Below are positions 10,048-18,762 of a DNA stretch of 64,000 bases, in pieces. The notes beneath the pieces were generated by a model. The model was not told the origin of the DNA. It ran no database searches and saw only the letters and a list, made by a program, of their open reading frames with translations. The position numbers were made by a program, and so were the translations under genes. Source of the DNA: Nocardioides halotolerans DSM 19273 (GTDB lineage Bacteria; Actinomycetota; Actinomycetes; Propionibacteriales; Nocardioidaceae); the NCBI RefSeq assembly GCF_000422805.1, contig NZ_AUGT01000020.1:1-64000 (forward strand). Direction: 5' to 3'. The first letter of the stretch is position 1; the number at the start of each line of letters is the position of its first letter.

Positions 10048-11474
10048 GGCCGCGACCCCCCGCCCATCTTGATGAGCTGGGTCGCCTGCTGGTCGGCGCC
10101 GTCGTCGTCGTCGCCGGTCGAGAGGTCCGGCACCGGCCGGCGCGCCTGGTCGGAGATTCGCAGCAGCACGGCCGCGATCACCCAGTTGGCGACCAGCGAC
10201 GAGCCGCCGTAGGAGAGGAACGGCGTGGTGAGACCGGTGAGCGGGATCAGCCGGGTGACGCCGCCGATGACCACGAAGACCTGCAGCGCGAAGATCGCCG
10301 CGAGACCGGTCGCCATCAGCTTGCCGAACCCGTCGCGACAGATCAGCGCCGCGCGCAGGGCCCGCTCGACGATGAGGCCGTAGCAGAGGATCACCGCGAT
10401 CACGCCGGTGAGCCCGAGCTCCTCGCCGATCGCGCTGATGATGAAGTCGGACTCCGCGAACGGGACGCGCTCGGGGCTGCCGCCGCCGAAGCCCCGGCCG
10501 ATCAGCCCGCCCCAGGCCATGCCGAACAGCGACTCGACGAGCTGCCCGCTGTCGGGACCGTCCTGATTGTTGAAGTAGGTCATCGGGTGGAGCCAGATGT
10601 TCACGCGGGTCTGCACGTGGCCGAAGAGCTGGTAGGCCATCGTGGCGCCGCCGAAGAAGAGCAGCGCGCCGACCACGAGCCAGCCCGCCCGCTCGGTGGC
10701 GACGTAGAGCATCACCAGGAAGAGGCCGAAGAACAGCAGGCTCGAGCCGAGGTCGCGCTGGAAGACCAGGATGCCGAGGCTGACCAGCCACATGGCCAGG
10801 ATCGGCCCGAGGTCGCGGCCCCGCGGCAGGTCGATGCCGGCGACGCGACGGCCTGCGAGGGCGAGCGCGTCGCGGTGCAGCACGAGGTAGCCCGCGAACG
10901 CGACGACGAGCAGCAGCTTGGAGACCTCGCCGGGCTGGAAGCTGAACGGCCCGACGCTGATCCAGATCTTGGCGCCGTTGATGGTGTCGCCGATGCCGGG
11001 GACGAGCGGGAGGAGGAGCAGGAGGATCGCGCCCAGCCCGCTGGTGTAGGTGAACCGCGTCAGCACCCGGTGGTCGCGCAGGAGCACCAGGGTGGCGACG
11101 AAGAGGATCACGCCGAGCGTCATCCACGTCAGCTGCTTGTGCGGGAGGCCGTGCGGCTTGAGCGGGTTGTCGGCGTAGACCAGGTCGAGCCGGTGGATGA
11201 CCGCGAGGCCCAGGCCGTTGAGCGCGGTGACCACGGGCAGCAGCACGGGATCGGCGTACGGCGCCACCATCCGGACGACCACGTGGGCGATGAGCGCCAG
11301 CGCGGCGAGGCCCGCGCCGTAGCCGACGATGTCGGCCGGGACCTCACCCTCGACGCCCACCCCGACGGCGGCGTACGCGCCGATGCCGACGGCCAGGGCG
11401 AGCACGAGCAGGAACAGCTCCGCACCCCGGCGGCGCCGGTGCACGAAGCCCATGACGAAGCCGGCCTGGGACAT
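10044..11474 (-). CDS. rodA: SEDS-family peptidoglycan glycosyltransferase RodA/FtsW
   Basis: A 476-residue polytopic protein with about twelve membrane helices that polymerises lipid II glycans for growth or septation. SEDS signatures are visible: GAKIWISVGPFSFQPGEVSKL, VFQRDLGSSLLFFGLF (the catalytic-region Asp in RDLG), FIISAIGEELGLTG, and LIPLTGLTTPFLSYGGSSL near the C-terminus. It is in the same operon and coupled by a GTGA overlap to its transpeptidase pbpA. It starts at an ATG whose A overlaps the pstP stop (TGATG). The lineage calls this position RodA; FtsW would be a functional alternative. Confidence 0.94.
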   Translation of the reverse strand: MSQAGFVMGFVHRRRRGAELFLLVLALAVGIGAYAAVGVGVEGEVPADIVGYGAGLAALALIAHVVVRMVAPYADPVLLPVVTALNGLGLAVIHRLDLVYADNPLKPHGLPHKQLTWMTLGVILFVATLVLLRDHRVLTRFTYTSGLGAILLLLLPLVPGIGDTINGAKIWISVGPFSFQPGEVSKLLLVVAFAGYLVLHRDALALAGRRVAGIDLPRGRDLGPILAMWLVSLGILVFQRDLGSSLLFFGLFLVMLYVATERAGWLVVGALLFFGGATMAYQLFGHVQTRVNIWLHPMTYFNNQDGPDSGQLVESLFGMAWGGLIGRGFGGGSPERVPFAESDFIISAIGEELGLTGVIAVILCYGLIVERALRAALICRDGFGKLMATGLAAIFALQVFVVIGGVTRLIPLTGLTTPFLSYGGSSLVANWVIAAVLLRISDQARRPVPDLSTGDDDDGADQQATQLIKMGGGSRP

Positions 11475-12760
11475 CAGGGCGCGTCCTCGGGCGACATGCT
11501 CCGCGCGAGCTTCTCGACCTTCTTGCGGGCGTCGGCGAGGCTCGTCGAGTCGATGCCCTCGCGGACGTTGTCCGCCTCGAAGTTCGACAGGCGGTCGAGG
11601 GTGACGTTGGTCGTCTCGTAGGGGTGGGAGAGGTCGATGCCGGGCAGCGACGCGTCGACGCCGCGGTAGATGACGACCGTCCCGTCGTCCTCTCCGACGT
11701 AGTACTGCTCCTGGCTCCAAGACCAGGCGGCCGCGCCGGCCACCCAGAGCAGACCGACGACGACCCCGAGCGCCAGCAGGCGGCTCAGCCAGGCGAAGCG
11801 GCCCGGCGCCACGGGGGCGTAGCGCAGCGACTCCGGGTCGACGGGGTCGACCGGGTCGGAGCGGATGGCGGCGCCGGCCTCCGGCGGGATCTCGGCCCGG
11901 ATCGGCTCGAGCTCGCCCGTGTCGCCGGCGCGGTGACCGCGGAACAGGCTGCCGGTCTTGGACGCGCGCGTACGCCGGGTGCGCATGTCTGCGGCCGCGC
12001 CGACCAGGAGCGGTGTCTGGCCCGGCTCGTCGGGGCTGCCCTCGACGACGTCGGCCACGAGGCAGGTGACGTTGTCGGAGCTGCCCGCCTCGAAGCTGGC
12101 GCGCACCAGCTCGACCGCGGCGTAGTCGGCCGAGCCGCTCGCCAGGATGTCGGCGAGGCGACCCGGCTCGAGGACGCCCGTGCCGTCGCTGCACAGCAGC
12201 AGGCGGTCGCCGACCTTGAGCTCGAGCACGAACAGGTCGGGCTCGAGCTCGTTGGTGCCGTCGACGGCCCGCAGGATGAGGTTCTTGTGCGGGTGGACCC
12301 GCGCCTCCGCCTCGGTGATGCGGCCCTCGTCGATCAGCGTCTGCACGAAGGTGTGGTCGTTGGTGAGCTGGCTCAGCTCGCCGTCGCGGAACAGGTAGCC
12401 GCGGGAGTCGCCGACGTGCCCCATGCCGACGCGCTGGCCGTCGAAGAGCGCGACGGTGGCGGTGGTGCTGGTGCCCTCGAGGGCGGGGTTCTCCTGCACC
12501 AGCTCGGCGATCCGCTCGTGCGCGCGGTGCAGGGCGGTGCTGACCATCGCGAGCAGGTCGCTCTCGCTGGTGTCGGGGCCGGGCGGTGTCTCCTCGAGCT
12601 TGCGCAGCTGGGCGATCGCGGTGCTCGACGCGATGTCGCCGCGGGCCGCGCCGCCCACGCCGTCGCACACGGCGATGACGTGCGGGCCGACGTAGCCGGA
12701 GTCCTGGTTGTCCTTGCGGACCCTTCCGACGTCTGAGATCGCGGAGAAGTCGAGTCTCAC
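11474..12760 (-). CDS. pstP: PP2C-type Ser/Thr phosphatase PstP
   Basis: A 428-residue membrane phosphatase that reverses PknA/PknB phosphorylation. The N-terminal PP2C domain (about 1-235) has metal-binding Asp motifs: RKDNQDSG, VCDGVGG, GHVGDSRGYLF, LLLCSDG and SSDNVTCLV. A linker follows, then a membrane helix (about 325-345, RLLALGVVVGLLWVAGAAAW) and a roughly 80-residue extracellular end. The GTG at 12760 starts six bases after the fhaB stop. Position between fhaB and rodA matches other actinobacteria. Confidence 0.94.
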   Translation of the reverse strand: MRLDFSAISDVGRVRKDNQDSGYVGPHVIAVCDGVGGAARGDIASSTAIAQLRKLEETPPGPDTSESDLLAMVSTALHRAHERIAELVQENPALEGTSTTATVALFDGQRVGMGHVGDSRGYLFRDGELSQLTNDHTFVQTLIDEGRITEAEARVHPHKNLILRAVDGTNELEPDLFVLELKVGDRLLLCSDGTGVLEPGRLADILASGSADYAAVELVRASFEAGSSDNVTCLVADVVEGSPDEPGQTPLLVGAAADMRTRRTRASKTGSLFRGHRAGDTGELEPIRAEIPPEAGAAIRSDPVDPVDPESLRYAPVAPGRFAWLSRLLALGVVVGLLWVAGAAAWSWSQEQYYVGEDDGTVVIYRGVDASLPGIDLSHPYETTNVTLDRLSNFEADNVREGIDSTSLADARKKVEKLARSMSPEDAP

Positions 12761-12766
12761 GTCCGG

Positions 12767-13246
12767 CTATTTCCTGAGCTCGAGGATCGTCTTGCCGATG
12801 CGGACCTGGGTGCCGAGCGTGATCGTCGTGGGCTGGGTGATCCGGACGGTGCCGATGTAGGTGCCGTTGGTGGAGCCGAGGTCCTCGACGAACCACTGGT
12901 CGCCGGACGCCGCGATCCGGGCGTGCCGGGTCGAGACGTAGTCGTCGTCGAGCTTGATGCCGGCGTCGCTGCCGCGACCGATCAGGATCGGGGCGTGCTC
13001 GAGCTCGGCGCGGGTGCCGACGTTGCTGCCCTCGGTCACCACGACGTGGGTGGGGCTGCCGCGCCGCTTCGGCGGGTGCTTGGCCGACCCGCGCTTCTCC
13101 TTGCGCGCCGCGTCGGCCCCGCGGGCGGCCTCGGGCACCCGCGCACCGAACATGTCGGAGCGGATCACCGAGATCGCGGAGAGCACGAAGATCCACAGGA
13201 TCGCCAGGTAGGCGACCCTGATCAGGAAGAGGGTGAGCTCAGACAC
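12767..13246 (-). CDS. fhaB: FHA-domain protein FhaB/FipA
   Basis: A 159-residue protein: one membrane helix at about 5-25, a basic linker (KEKRGSAKHPPKRRGS), then a forkhead-associated domain with the phosphothreonine-binding blocks LIGRGSDAGIKL, VSTRHARI and DLGSTNGTYIG. FHA domains bind phospho-Thr peptides made by the kinases of this operon, and FipA links them to FtsZ and FtsQ in mycobacteria. The start GTG overlaps the fhaA stop by eight bases. Confidence 0.92.
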   Translation of the reverse strand: MSELTLFLIRVAYLAILWIFVLSAISVIRSDMFGARVPEAARGADAARKEKRGSAKHPPKRRGSPTHVVVTEGSNVGTRAELEHAPILIGRGSDAGIKLDDDYVSTRHARIAASGDQWFVEDLGSTNGTYIGTVRITQPTTITLGTQVRIGKTILELRK

Positions 13247-13985
13247 CCAGGCCCCGCCCGTCGTCGTCGACGTCGTCCTCGAGGATCCGCACCGTCATCG
13301 TGGTGTTGCCGATCCGCACCTGGCTGCCGTCGCGCACGCCCGCCTTGGTCACCTTGTGACCGTCGATGAGCATGCCGTTGGTGGAGCCGAGGTCGCGGAC
13401 CTCGATCTGGAGGTCGTCCTTGCCCTGCCGGACGTCGGTGCGCACGTCGAACTCGATGTGCCGCCGGCTCACGCCCGGGTCGTTGATCCGCACGTCGGCC
13501 TCGGTGCCGCGGCCGACCACCAGGCCGGGCGGCTGCAGGGGGTGGCGGGTCCGGTTGATCTCCAGCACGGCGCGCGCGCGGCGTACCTGCGTGTGGGTGG
13601 CGTTGCTCTGCACCCGTGCCTGCGCCTTGCTCCTGATCCGGAACCGGCCGGTCGTCAGGTCGTCGGCCTTCTCGAACTCGATGGCGATCGGCCCGGGGAA
13701 TACGTAGCCCTGCGCGTCGGCGTGGTCCTGCACCTGGTGGATGAGCTCGTCGGCGAGCGCGGTGTCGTACGGCGAGAGGCGGTCGAGGTCGACCTGGCTG
13801 AGCTCGACGTGGAAGTCGTTGGGGACCATCCGGCGCTCGCGGCTGAGGATCTGCGCGTTGTTGTCGCACTCGCGCTGGAGCGCAGCGGCGATCTCCACCG
13901 GCTGCACGGCGCTGCGGAAGGCGCGCGCGAAGGCTCCGGAGATGAGGTTCTCCAGGCGCTGCTCGAAGCGCTGCAGCCCGCTCAC
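13239..13985 (-). CDS. fhaA: FHA-domain protein FhaA with DUF3662 N-terminus
   Basis: A 248-residue protein. The N-terminal DUF3662 domain (about 1-120, GLQRFEQRLENLISGAFARAF ... ) is joined to a C-terminal FHA domain with GRGTEADVRI, VSRRHIEF and DLGSTNGMLIDG. FhaA binds phosphorylated partners such as the MviN pseudokinase in mycobacteria, linking kinase signalling to lipid II export. The GTG at 13985 is chosen because GGAAGGGAGG lies six bases before it; the longer open frame adds a Pro/His leader with no such site. It is the first gene of the operon, so its upstream region (13986-14200) should hold the promoter, but I could not pick out a convincing -35/-10 pair. Confidence 0.92.
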   Translation of the reverse strand: MSGLQRFEQRLENLISGAFARAFRSAVQPVEIAAALQRECDNNAQILSRERRMVPNDFHVELSQVDLDRLSPYDTALADELIHQVQDHADAQGYVFPGPIAIEFEKADDLTTGRFRIRSKAQARVQSNATHTQVRRARAVLEINRTRHPLQPPGLVVGRGTEADVRINDPGVSRRHIEFDVRTDVRQGKDDLQIEVRDLGSTNGMLIDGHKVTKAGVRDGSQVRIGNTTMTVRILEDDVDDDGRGLGV

Positions 13986-14200
13986 GCCGCCTCCCTTCCG
14001 TGGCTCAGGGGTGGTGCTGGGGTGGTGGTGGGGTGGTGCTGGTGATGGCATGACGACCAGGCGCGCTGGCGTTCGCCACCGGCCGTCGGTCGCCCACGAC
14101 TGTATCGGGGTACCCGTTCACCCTCGTGGACGCCGCCGTGGACCGTTCTGTTCTGCGCTCGGCCCCGCGATGAGGCGCAACGAGGCGTCCCGGCGCAGTT

Positions 14201-14230
14201 TTGGCCGGGCTCTCCGCGCTGGGCTAACCT
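14201..14230 (+). promoter_or_regulatory. Putative promoter of tRNA-Leu
   Basis: TTGGCC (14201-14206) and TAACCT (14225-14230) are separated by 18 bases, 14 bases upstream of the mature tRNA. The pair matches a vegetative actinobacterial sigma-70-type promoter reasonably well; assignment is by pattern only. Confidence 0.45.
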
Positions 14231-14243
14231 TGGCCCGCTTCAC

Positions 14244-14327
14244 GCGCGAGTGGCGGAACAGGCAGACGCGCACGGTTCAGGTCCGTGTGTCCGAAAGGAC
14301 GTGGGGGTTCAACTCCCCCCTCGCGCA
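14244..14327 (+). tRNA. tRNA-Leu (anticodon CAG)
   Basis: The cloverleaf can be drawn by hand. The acceptor stem GCGCGAG (14244-14250) pairs with CTCGCGC (14320-14326), with discriminator A at 14327. The anticodon stem CACGG/CCGTG encloses loop TTCAGGT with anticodon CAG at 14278-14280. A long variable arm (TGTCC-GAAA-GGACG region) identifies a class II tRNA, and the T arm is GGGGG-TTCAACT-CCCCC. CCA is not encoded. A tRNA-Leu next to fhaA is also found in mycobacteria. Confidence 0.95.
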
Positions 14328-14331
14328 CGAC

Positions 14332-14360
14332 AGCCCCAGGTCTTCGACCTGGGGCTTTTG
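14332..14360 (+). terminator. Rho-independent terminator after tRNA-Leu
   Basis: AGCCCCAGGTC (14332-14342) and GACCTGGGGCT (14346-14356) form an 11-bp perfect stem with a three-base TTC loop, followed by TTTTG. This is a classical intrinsic terminator five bases after the tRNA. Confidence 0.85.
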
Positions 14361-14428
14361 TGCTTGCGGACCCGCTTGGGCCTCGCCCATGGTGTCGGGG
14401 TCCCTGCGGCGGAGCACACGGAGGTGCC

Positions 14429-14827
14429 ATGGACGTCCCGGCCGAGTTCCACGACCTGCTGTCGTCGCGCGCGATCGCGTTCATCGGCACGCTCGGCAAG
14501 AGGGGAGAGCCCCACGTCACGCCGAGCTGGTTCCTCTGGGACGGCGAGCGTGTGCGGATCAGCCTCGTCGAGGGCCGGCAGCGGCTGCGCAACCTGCGCC
14601 GCGACCCGCGCCTCTCGCTCACCGTGGTCGACCCGGCCCGGCCGACGTTCTACCTCGAGCTGCGCGGCACGGTCGGCGAGCTGACGCCCGACCCGGAGCT
14701 GGCGCTCGAGCGGGCCATCGCCGAGAAGTACGTCGGCGAGTGGACCGACGTCGAGCCGCCCGGCACGCCCCGCTTCGCCACGAGCATCGTCGTGGAGCGC
14801 ACGACGAGCCAGCTGGGCCACCCCTAG
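14429..14827 (+). CDS. PPOX-class F420/FMN-dependent protein
   Basis: A 132-residue split-barrel flavin/deazaflavin-binding protein of the pyridoxamine 5'-phosphate oxidase-like family. Typical blocks are visible: FIGTLGKRGEPHVTPSWFLWDGERVRI, RQRLRNLRRDPRLSLTVVDP and the YLELRGTVGEL strand. Actinobacterial members mostly use coenzyme F420 to reduce or bind small molecules. The ATG at 14429 is preceded by GGAGGTGCC, a good ribosome site. The longer frame upstream runs through the tRNA and is rejected. The substrate is not predictable. Confidence 0.82.
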   Translation: MDVPAEFHDLLSSRAIAFIGTLGKRGEPHVTPSWFLWDGERVRISLVEGRQRLRNLRRDPRLSLTVVDPARPTFYLELRGTVGELTPDPELALERAIAEKYVGEWTDVEPPGTPRFATSIVVERTTSQLGHP

Positions 14828-14852
14828 CCAAGATCGACAGTCACTGGAGGCG

Positions 14853-16187
14853 TCACGAGACGCCGGTGACCATCCAGCGGTCGCTCCAGGCGCGCCGGGT
14901 GAGCAGCACGAGCCGGGCGCCCATGAACACCGCGGCGAAGGCGACCCAGACCGCGACCAGCCCGCCCGCGACGTACGCCGCCACGAAGGCCGCCGGGGCG
15001 TAGGCGACGAGGACGGCGAGACCCGCCCACGCGAGGTAGCGGCCGTCCCCCGCACCGATCAGCACGCCGTCCAGCACGAACACCACGCCCGCGACGGGCT
15101 GGCCGAGCGCGGCGACCACCAGCACCGGCACCAGCAGGTCGTGCACCTCCGGGTCGCCGCTGAACAGCGGGCCGAGGAACGGCGACGCGGCCGCGAGCAG
15201 CACCCCGCACGCCACGCCCGAGGCGACCCCCCACCGGACCATCCGCCGGGTCACCGCGCGGGTCCCCGCCACGTCTCCGGCGCCGAGGTAGCGGCCGGTG
15301 ATCGCCTGGGCAGCGATGGCGATGGCGTCGAGCACGAAGGCCAGGAAGGTCCACAGGGTGATCGCCACCTGGTGGGTCGCGAGCGAGACCGCCCGGTCGT
15401 GCCCGGTCGAGCCCACCGTGACGGCGACCGTCGTGACCAGGAGGGAGGCCCGCAGCGTCACCGTGCGGATGACCAGGGCGACCCCGGCGCGGGCCGCGGC
15501 GCGGATGCCCGGCAGGTCGGGGGCCAGCGACGCGCCCGACGCCCGTGCGCCGCGCACGACCACGGCGAGGAGGGCAGCGGCGCTCAGCAGCTGCGCGAGC
15601 ACGGTTCCGATCGCCGAGCCGACGATGCCGAGCCCGTCGACGGGCCCCACCCCGTAGACGAGCAGCAGGTTGAGGCCGATGTTGGCGCCGTTGCCGAGCA
15701 CGGCCACCACCAGCGGGGTGCGGGTGTCCTGCAGCCCGCGCAGGACCCCGGTCGTCGCGAGCATCACCAGCAGCGGTGTCGTGCCGAGCCAGGCGATGCG
15801 GAGGTACGTCGTCGCGTAGCCCTCGACCGACGACCCGGCGCCGAAGGCGCCCACCAGCGGCCCGGTCAGCGCGACGCCGAGGACGGTCACGACGATCCCG
15901 ATCAGGACCGCGAGCCACACCCCGTCGACGCCCTGCGCGAGCGCGCCCTTCTCGTCACCCGCGCCGACGCGGCGGGCGACGCTGGCGGTGGTGCCGTAGG
16001 CGAGGAAGATGCAGAGCCCGACCGCGGTCTGCAGCACGACCGCCGCGATGCCCTGACCGGCGAGCTGCGGCGTGCCGAGGTGGCCGACGATCGCGGCGTC
16101 CGCGAGCAGGAACATCGGCTCGGCGACGAGCGCCAGGAACGCCGGCACGGCCAGCCGCAGGATCTCCCGGTCGTGCTCGTGCGCCAC
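14853..16187 (-). CDS. MATE family (DinF-like) efflux transporter
   Basis: A 444-residue antiporter with about twelve membrane helices in two repeated halves, expected to export cationic or toxic compounds using a Na+ or H+ gradient. The N-terminal signature LAVPAFLALVAEPMFLLADAAIVGHLGTPQLAG is typical of the DinF branch, and the second half starts near LRASLLVTTVAVTVGS with the paired ATHQVAITLWTFLAFVLDAIAIAAQ. The GTG at 16187 removes an unlikely 16-residue leader present in the longer frame. The upstream spacer carries a TCAGGGA hairpin. Confidence 0.86.
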   Translation of the reverse strand: MAHEHDREILRLAVPAFLALVAEPMFLLADAAIVGHLGTPQLAGQGIAAVVLQTAVGLCIFLAYGTTASVARRVGAGDEKGALAQGVDGVWLAVLIGIVVTVLGVALTGPLVGAFGAGSSVEGYATTYLRIAWLGTTPLLVMLATTGVLRGLQDTRTPLVVAVLGNGANIGLNLLLVYGVGPVDGLGIVGSAIGTVLAQLLSAAALLAVVVRGARASGASLAPDLPGIRAAARAGVALVIRTVTLRASLLVTTVAVTVGSTGHDRAVSLATHQVAITLWTFLAFVLDAIAIAAQAITGRYLGAGDVAGTRAVTRRMVRWGVASGVACGVLLAAASPFLGPLFSGDPEVHDLLVPVLVVAALGQPVAGVVFVLDGVLIGAGDGRYLAWAGLAVLVAYAPAAFVAAYVAGGLVAVWVAFAAVFMGARLVLLTRRAWSDRWMVTGVS

Positions 16188-16250
16188 GCCGGCAACCCTA
16201 GCGCCACGTAATGGCCACTCGGCATGAATGACCATGACGCAAATGAGCGT

Positions 16251-16316
16251 TCAGGGATAGTCCCTGACGTTCTGGCCCCTGGTGAGGGTGATCCGGGGCC
16301 ATTGGGTCAGGGACTA
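16251..16316. repeat. Nested inverted repeats with three TCAGGGA/TCCCTGA copies
   Basis: TCAGGGA-TAG-TCCCTGA at 16251-16267 is a perfect small hairpin. The second arm also belongs to a larger one: TAGTCCCTGAC (16258-16268) pairs with GTCAGGGACTA (16306-16316), and within it GGCCCC (16274-16279) pairs with GGGGCC (16295-16300). The two folds are mutually exclusive. It lies between two minus-strand genes, so it could terminate the upstream membrane-protein gene or control the MATE gene. Confidence 0.6.
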
Positions 16317-16330
16317 CCCCGGCCCGCGGG

Positions 16331-16684
16331 CTAGAGCGTGACGCCGGCGAGCACCAGCCAGATGCCGACCAGACCGGGGACGAAGCCGACGGCGAGCCAG
16401 AGGGAGGGGAGCGGCTTCTGGTGGATCAGGCGGCCGACGGCGGCAGCGACGACCCCGAAGAGCCCGCCGATGACGCAGACCCCGAACCGCGACACCGGCT
16501 CGTCCTCGTCGAGGAACAGCGCCCCGAGCACCAGCCCCACCGACAGGTGCAGGATCGTGGTCACCGCGAGCACCGAGACGACCCACCGCTGCACCTGGGT
16601 GAGGCGGTGGTCGTTGACCTGGCGCACCGGGTTGGCCGGGTCCATCAGGTGCCTCGGCCGACGCGGCGGGACGGGGTCGCTCAC
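16331..16684 (-). CDS. Small membrane protein of unknown function
   Basis: A 117-residue protein with three hydrophobic segments (about 35-57, 67-83 and 93-115) and a short Pro/Arg-rich start. I recognise no family. The GTG at 16684 follows GGAGGG but with almost no spacing; the in-frame ATG at 16645, which has GAGG seven bases upstream, may be the true start and would give 104 residues. It is transcribed toward the MATE gene. Confidence 0.6.
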   Translation of the reverse strand: MSDPVPPRRPRHLMDPANPVRQVNDHRLTQVQRWVVSVLAVTTILHLSVGLVLGALFLDEDEPVSRFGVCVIGGLFGVVAAAVGRLIHQKPLPSLWLAVGFVPGLVGIWLVLAGVTL

Positions 16685-16799
16685 CCCTCCATCGTCCCCG
16701 ATCGGCGCCGTACGGCCCACTCTGCGGCGCGTGACCTCGGTCATGGGTCCATGGGCCGGGTGCGAGACTCGGGCGCATGGGCGACGGGGGTGCGATCGA

Positions 16800-17450
16800 G
16801 TGACCGGACGGCTCAAGAACGTCCTGCTCGTCGGGCTGGTCGTGGTCATGGTCAACCTGCCGTTCGTGCACAGCACGTGGCAGCAGCACCGCCTCGACCG
16901 GGACGGTACGGACGTCGCCGCGACGCTGACGAGCCACGAGCAGCGGGGCGAGCGCAACGTCGTGGGCTTCGAGGTGCGCGACGCCGACCGGCCCGACGGC
17001 GTCGGCGGCTTCGAGGGCTCCGCGGACGTCGACCGGGCGACGTACGACGACGCGGTCGCGACCGGGACGGTGCGGGTCCGCGTGCTCGACGGCTCCGTCG
17101 CGGTCTGGCGGGTCGAGGGCCAGGAGTCGAGCCGCCTCGGGCTGGTGATCACGGTCCTGGCCGATCTCTTCCTGCTGGTCATGGTGCTGCTGCTGGTCCG
17201 GTTCGGGTCGCGGCTGCGCCAGGAGATGGTGCTGGTCGCGACCCAGGACCTCGAGCGGTGCCCGCCCGGCTCGGTGCTCGACCAGGTCGACGGGCTGCGG
17301 TTCGTCGTGTGCGGCGAGGTCGAGGCCATCGGGGACGACGAGGTGGTGCTCGACCTCGGCGACCGCCGCGTGCGGGTGCTCCTCGACGGTCACCACAACC
17401 CCGCGGGCCACCAGCAGCCGGTCCGGGCAACTGGGACGATGCACGGTTGA
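16800..17450 (+). CDS. Two-helix membrane protein, DUF3592-like
   Basis: A 216-residue protein: N-terminal membrane helix (NVLLVGLVVVMVNLPFV), an extracytoplasmic beta-rich region of about 90 residues (DGTDVAATLTSHEQ ... VRVLDGSVAVWRVEG), a second helix (LGLVITVLADLFLLVMVLLLV), then a cytoplasmic end with VVCGEVEAIGDDEVVLDLGDRRVRVLLDG. The layout resembles DUF3592 proteins but the match is loose. The GTG at 16800 is chosen because it places the first helix right at the start. It diverges from the small membrane protein gene. Confidence 0.6.
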   Translation: MTGRLKNVLLVGLVVVMVNLPFVHSTWQQHRLDRDGTDVAATLTSHEQRGERNVVGFEVRDADRPDGVGGFEGSADVDRATYDDAVATGTVRVRVLDGSVAVWRVEGQESSRLGLVITVLADLFLLVMVLLLVRFGSRLRQEMVLVATQDLERCPPGSVLDQVDGLRFVVCGEVEAIGDDEVVLDLGDRRVRVLLDGHHNPAGHQQPVRATGTMHG

Positions 17451-17481
17451 GCGCGCGCGAAACCATCTACCCTTCATCCTC

Positions 17482-18762
17482 GTGAGCACCACGCGCCGTC
17501 TTCTCGCCGTGCCCGCGCTCGTGGTCGGCGCGCTCGTGGCGCAGACGGGCCTGGCCACGCCGGCCCAGGCGGCGACCGTGCGCTACGCCGCCCCCGACGG
17601 GACCAGCGCCGCCAGCTGCGCCTCGCTCGCCACTGCGTGCAGCATCCAGAAGGCGATCAACCAGGCCGCCGCGGGCGACGAGGTGGTCGTCACCCCCGGC
17701 ACCTACAACGTCGGCACCACGGTGCTCGCGACCAGCCAGTCGGGCGTCAACGTGCACGGCGTCGCGGGGTTCCCCCGGCCGACGATCAACACCGCGGCCG
17801 ACACGGGGCTCGCGCTCTCCGGTGCGTCGGCGAGGGTCTCCGACCTCACGATGAACCACTCCGGCGCTGTGTGGGGCCTCAACGTGTTCGCCACCAACAT
17901 CTCGGTGCAGCGGGTGGAGGTGCACAGCACCGCGCCGGTCGCGTGCTTCCTCGGCCTCTCGGGCCTGGCGCGCGACACCCTCTGCGTCACGACCGCCGAC
18001 GGGGGAGTGGCGCTCGACGACTCCTGGGGCGGCAACGGCACCTTCACGTCCGGCACGCTGGTCCTTCGCAACATCACGGCGGTCGCCACCGGTGCGGCCT
18101 CCTACGGCATCCGCGCCGACGCCAGCGGCAGTGACACCAACCTCGACGTCAGCGCGCGCAACGTCATCGCGATCGGGTCCGCGGCCGACCTCCGGTCGAC
18201 CGAGGTCGGCACCAACAGCGAGAGCGACCTGATCCTCACCAACTCCAACTACGACAAGATCGAGGAGGGCGGCGGCGGCAACGTGACGAACGTCGGGTCG
18301 TCCTCCAGCAACCAGACGACGCCGCCGGTGTTCGCCGACGCCGTCGGCTTCCACCAGGGCCTGGGCTCGCCCACCATCGACAAGGGCGGCTCCGACGCCA
18401 GCGTCGGCACCTTCGACCTCGACGGCAACCCGCGCAAGATCGGGTCGGCGGTCGACATCGGCGCCGACGAGTTCGACCCCACGCCGCCCGACGTCGTGCT
18501 CGACCGCACGCCGAAGAAGAAGACCCACAAGCGCAAGGCGATCTTCACTTTCCACGCGACCGAGTCGGTCTGGTTCTTCTGCGTCATCGACCGCAAGGCC
18601 ATGAAGCCCTGCACCTCTCCGCTGAAGGTGAAGTCGAGGAAGCGCGGCAAGCACACGCTCACCGTGAGCGCGATCGACTCCGTCGGCAACGTCGACCCGA
18701 CCCCCGCGACGTACACGTGGAAGATCAAGAAGAAGAGCAAGAAGAAGAAGCACCACCGCTAG
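17482..18762 (+). CDS. Secreted right-handed beta-helix protein with basic C-terminal tail
   Basis: A 426-residue exported protein. A signal peptide covers about 1-30 with an AxA cleavage site (TPAQAAT). Residues about 31-330 have the pattern of a parallel beta-helix domain: APDGTS..ASCASLATACSIQKAINQAAAGDEVVVTPGTYN is the usual opening of the DUF1565/polymorphic-outer-membrane-like class, and DIGADEFD closes it. An Ig-like module (about 345-415, VLDRTPKKKTHKRKAIFTF ... SAIDSVGNVDPTPATYTWK) follows. The last 12 residues are almost all Lys and His. There is no sortase or lipid anchor, so the basic tail may hold it to anionic wall polymers; that is inference. Confidence 0.75.
   Translation: MSTTRRLLAVPALVVGALVAQTGLATPAQAATVRYAAPDGTSAASCASLATACSIQKAINQAAAGDEVVVTPGTYNVGTTVLATSQSGVNVHGVAGFPRPTINTAADTGLALSGASARVSDLTMNHSGAVWGLNVFATNISVQRVEVHSTAPVACFLGLSGLARDTLCVTTADGGVALDDSWGGNGTFTSGTLVLRNITAVATGAASYGIRADASGSDTNLDVSARNVIAIGSAADLRSTEVGTNSESDLILTNSNYDKIEEGGGGNVTNVGSSSSNQTTPPVFADAVGFHQGLGSPTIDKGGSDASVGTFDLDGNPRKIGSAVDIGADEFDPTPPDVVLDRTPKKKTHKRKAIFTFHATESVWFFCVIDRKAMKPCTSPLKVKSRKRGKHTLTVSAIDSVGNVDPTPATYTWKIKKKSKKKKHHR

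Noticed and set aside
10047..11127. N-terminal extension of pbpA into rodA
   Set aside because: The upstream part is an out-of-frame read of rodA; the GTG at 10047 matches the operon overlap pattern.
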